Assembly (NCBI GenBank): GCA_030144725.1
Contig: JASKMD010000012.1
Location: 12,482,001-12,546,000 of the forward strand
DNA from: Haematococcus lacustris
Lineage: Eukaryota > Chlorophyta > Chlorophyceae > Chlamydomonadales > Haematococcaceae
DNA length: 64,000 nucleotides
Direction: 5' to 3'
Shown here piece after piece: positions 62,901 through 64,000 of the stretch. How positions within the stretch are numbered: the first letter of the stretch is position 1; each line of letters opens with the position of its first letter. Below the pieces are notes generated by a model, which saw nothing but the letters and a program-made list of their open reading frames with translations, did no database searches and was not told the origin of the DNA. Position numbers and translations under genes: made by a program.

Positions 62901-64000
62901 TAATGCCCATCTATCTATGATTGTTGGCTTCCAATGCACCTTGTAGTAGCTTTCTTTGTTGATGCCGTCCCATTGCCATCCATCTATGCTGGTGATGGCC
63001 TCTTGGTGTCCGTACATGGCCCCTAGTATACTGCCTAGGTCCTTGGGTTTACAACGGCAGGCTTTATCCACCTTCCAGCTGGAGAGCCCTGGAAGGTCAA
63101 GGCCAACTGTGCGCACTATATCCTTCGGGATAGTCTGGATCTGTCTGCCCTCAGTGTTCCGTTTCGTGCCCGCCTTGTGTCGGGCGGGTTTCGTTGGGGG
63201 CGATTGGGTTTCCCTGTTCTCTCGCCTTAGCAGCCGGGAGCTACTCTTGATGGCCTCCTGGGCTGCGGGTTGTGTTGCATGTTCCGTCACGTGCGTCGCT
63301 TCGGTCGGTGTAGGCTTCTTGGCAGTCACGTACGCCCTAATATCAGCGTAGCGGTGTTTTGTGTCTTCCTCGACGTCGGTTGGTGCAAGCTCCGTCAGAC
63401 CCGCGGCCCATGGCTTAATGAGTCTTTGCGCAGCGGGCAGGTCTAGGGTGGTGTCTCGTTTGGCTGCGATGTTTTTCGCTTCTGTTGTGGTTGGGCATCT
63501 GTCCTGGGTCGCCATGGTCGTTAGTCTGTTGAGGGCGATATAGTGCTTTTGTTGGACTTTGTTGTGGAAGCGTTCTTTAAGCATCTGTCCTGATATGATG
63601 TAGGTATGGCCAGCGATGGTGTGTTGGAGCTCTGTGGCATGTCGGATGCCCAAGCTTTTGAGGCACGTCATGCAAGCACTAACTATGTCGAGTGGAAGGG
63701 GGCTGGTATTCTGTGTGATGAGTTGTCCAAGCAGTTTGGTTTCCCTAGGGTAGAGTTCTTGTCCTTCCTGGGTGGCAGTGAGCTGCGCCGTGGTGGCATG
63801 TAGGAGTTGTCTGGCTCGTAGGGTGTGTCGCAGCATAATGAGCATGCGGTGTCCATGCTTGGCAGCTTGGGCGTAGAGCCAAGTGATCTGTTTGTGTAGC
63901 ATGCATCTGGTTATGTGGGCATGTGTGGTGTCTGTGGACTGGAGGCTGTGTAGGAGGGCTGTAGTGTTTCTGGTATGGTACTCTTTGGCGGTTGAGCTGA
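59988..64000 (-). CDS. LINE polyprotein, 3' part: PHD finger, RNase H, CCHC and restriction-like endonuclease
   Basis: The frame enters the window at 64000 already open and stops at TAG 59990-59988. In order: a post-reverse-transcriptase region (about 64000-62850), a PHD finger (about 62836-62690) with the C4HC3 pattern CELC...CHNC...H-x2-C...CPIC, and an RNase H domain (about 61395-60995) with YTDGSC, KAELTAIHAAL, ATDSL and GNEGADALAK supplying the D-E-D-D residues. Then come a CCHC knuckle, CPLCGEADSATHLLSGC (about 60640-60585), and a PD-(D/E)xK-type RLE with RPDILMVA and VEIKYC (about 60365-60290). RLE plus RNase H marks a LINE of the kind that in Chlamydomonas (RandI/Dualen) also carries an APE domain. 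The reverse transcriptase lies beyond the window edge. Confidence 0.85.
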   Translation of the reverse strand, partial: SSTAKEYHTRNTTALLHSLQSTDTTHAHITRCMLHKQITWLYAQAAKHGHRMLIMLRHTLRARQLLHATTAQLTATQEGQELYPRETKLLGQLITQNTSPLPLDIVSACMTCLKSLGIRHATELQHTIAGHTYIISGQMLKERFHNKVQQKHYIALNRLTTMATQDRCPTTTEAKNIAAKRDTTLDLPAAQRLIKPWAAGLTELAPTDVEEDTKHRYADIRAYVTAKKPTPTEATHVTEHATQPAAQEAIKSSSRLLRRENRETQSPPTKPARHKAGTKRNTEGRQIQTIPKDIVRTVGLDLPGLSSWKVDKACRCKPKDLGSILGAMYGHQEAITSIDGWQWDGINKESYYKVHWKPTIIDRWALPLCAEEGYTPTHIEPISREEAKDVCTCELCWLPRGDSLMCHNCKRAYHPACLEEALLSGHKEPGHWLCPICKFGSNEFKTTMRLSAHSDLIRVHWRPTLEPAPLITTHLDYLARRSDYEEENKRIQEARYARPDTQLPTHTRQGLPDPHTWLPRCTNLHSKATFHTYPINPQTDIVGTGKCETFLQLHPHMTTPAMNLSTGEPIMPKHDLVQHVTVHDESGRTIGLITKQQHQHLHAWLQHTPHTRNLATELVALLRRQDTQSSRHPMRLAQDKALTTLHTTRSFPSTVQRWADPLTVRPEITTYWSPDINDTAFGAHHNCLLVRHTGLSTWNVPADDAVALKCVNHAIHSAHQEEAMATIMLIPGKKGISYPKHIDTLRRYPEYCQHLASIPLTNTNCSKHGKHATLLVYVIWNEAGQLLTTKGNPQGWMASTATALHPDRETHPLLHRPHNQKQPATLPSGHKQHLRLPLDRTLPTLGHTCSQHQLTHHSTTLPRMAITEWTTVAYTDGSCIKTSEPDPARVGAGVYIPESKALLTIAMNDLENNTINKAELTAIHAALKAGARRIATDSLCSLYQIRRALANPMSLINHRHNDILTDIATLIIDSPDTIQFYKVRAHSGIIGNEGADALAKHAALHPEQANTLGYHPTIPKERGIWLNHGTDSETLAPLPDCRQSVRAHMHSKHKLGLANQDSIYYQMTQDITKAAAKGAGERVMTDATISIPAQRTALLYRTGGLYNQKLAMRWKQATDDRCPLCGEADSATHLLSGCSETLPLVQERHNGAGRLIAKAISKGTLGGCIRFADTGSWEKGARENLDLPNDTLHTTLRALGLKPTATKNTTRPDILMVAPQKKTGKRDKAIKRITIVEIKYCADSRWMEQLDKALNQHKKLAHTMRKIGHMVEIRPILLGIGGITYESHTRQHLIALGITQTNATKLLNKLTRHAVEAAHTIAKTSYRLRAIRKGGG

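Overview
The window looks like nuclear DNA of a GC-rich green alga of the Volvocales. Genes are far apart and split by short GT-AG introns. The host genes are of plant/algal type (allantoinase, Mediator subunit MED18, an Aurora-like kinase, a nucleolar acidic protein). Most of the remaining DNA is transposons, including a LINE with a restriction-like endonuclease, as described in Chlamydomonas, and a family of Fanzor/TnpB-like genes. I suspect Haematococcus lacustris or a close relative, but only from general character. No species marker is present.

Layout, left to right. 1-1.6 kb (-): 5' exons of a nucleolar acidic protein. 2-12 kb: mobile DNA, with Fanzor-like pseudogenes, four hAT-type elements whose TIRs and 8-bp target duplications can be read directly, and a TIR element with a 6-bp duplication. 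12.2-12.9 kb (+): a small unrecognised spliced gene. 14.2-14.7 kb: a 500-N gap. 14.7-22.5 kb (-): 5' half of a LINE with a very long ORF1 containing a 2A ribosome-skipping motif, two Josephin-like cysteine-protease domains on either side of one in-frame TAG, and an APE endonuclease. It sits in the gag gene of an LTR retrotransposon (22.5-25.4 kb), whose 5' LTR is at 25.9-26.2 kb. 26.2-28.6 kb (-): a coiled-coil/SAP-like gene. 30.5-36.2 kb (-): an Aurora-like kinase. 36.5-38 kb: Fanzor-like remnants and a (CCCCCG)n tract. 38.4-42.5 kb (+): allantoinase. 42.6-45.7 kb: a three-level nest, with a hAT element inside a 6-bp-TSD element inside a Fanzor-like gene at its stop codon. 45.8-52.2 kb (+): a second Fanzor-like gene with about 5.2 kb of pure (GCCCC)n in its proline-rich linker. 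53-54.3 kb (+): an unrecognised gene. 55.9-57.7 kb (-): complete MED18. 57.8-58.9 kb: another hAT-like element. 60-64 kb (-): 3' half of a second LINE with PHD finger, RNase H, CCHC and restriction-like endonuclease, ending in a hairpin and (GAA)n.

The two LINE pieces plausibly represent the front and back halves of one family (2A, proteases, APE, reverse transcriptase, PHD, RNase H, RLE). The best candidates for undescribed biology are that 2A/dual-protease LINE and the Fanzor-like family, whose copies share a conserved, palindrome-rich sequence of about 240 bp directly after the stop codon, where a guide RNA would be expected.
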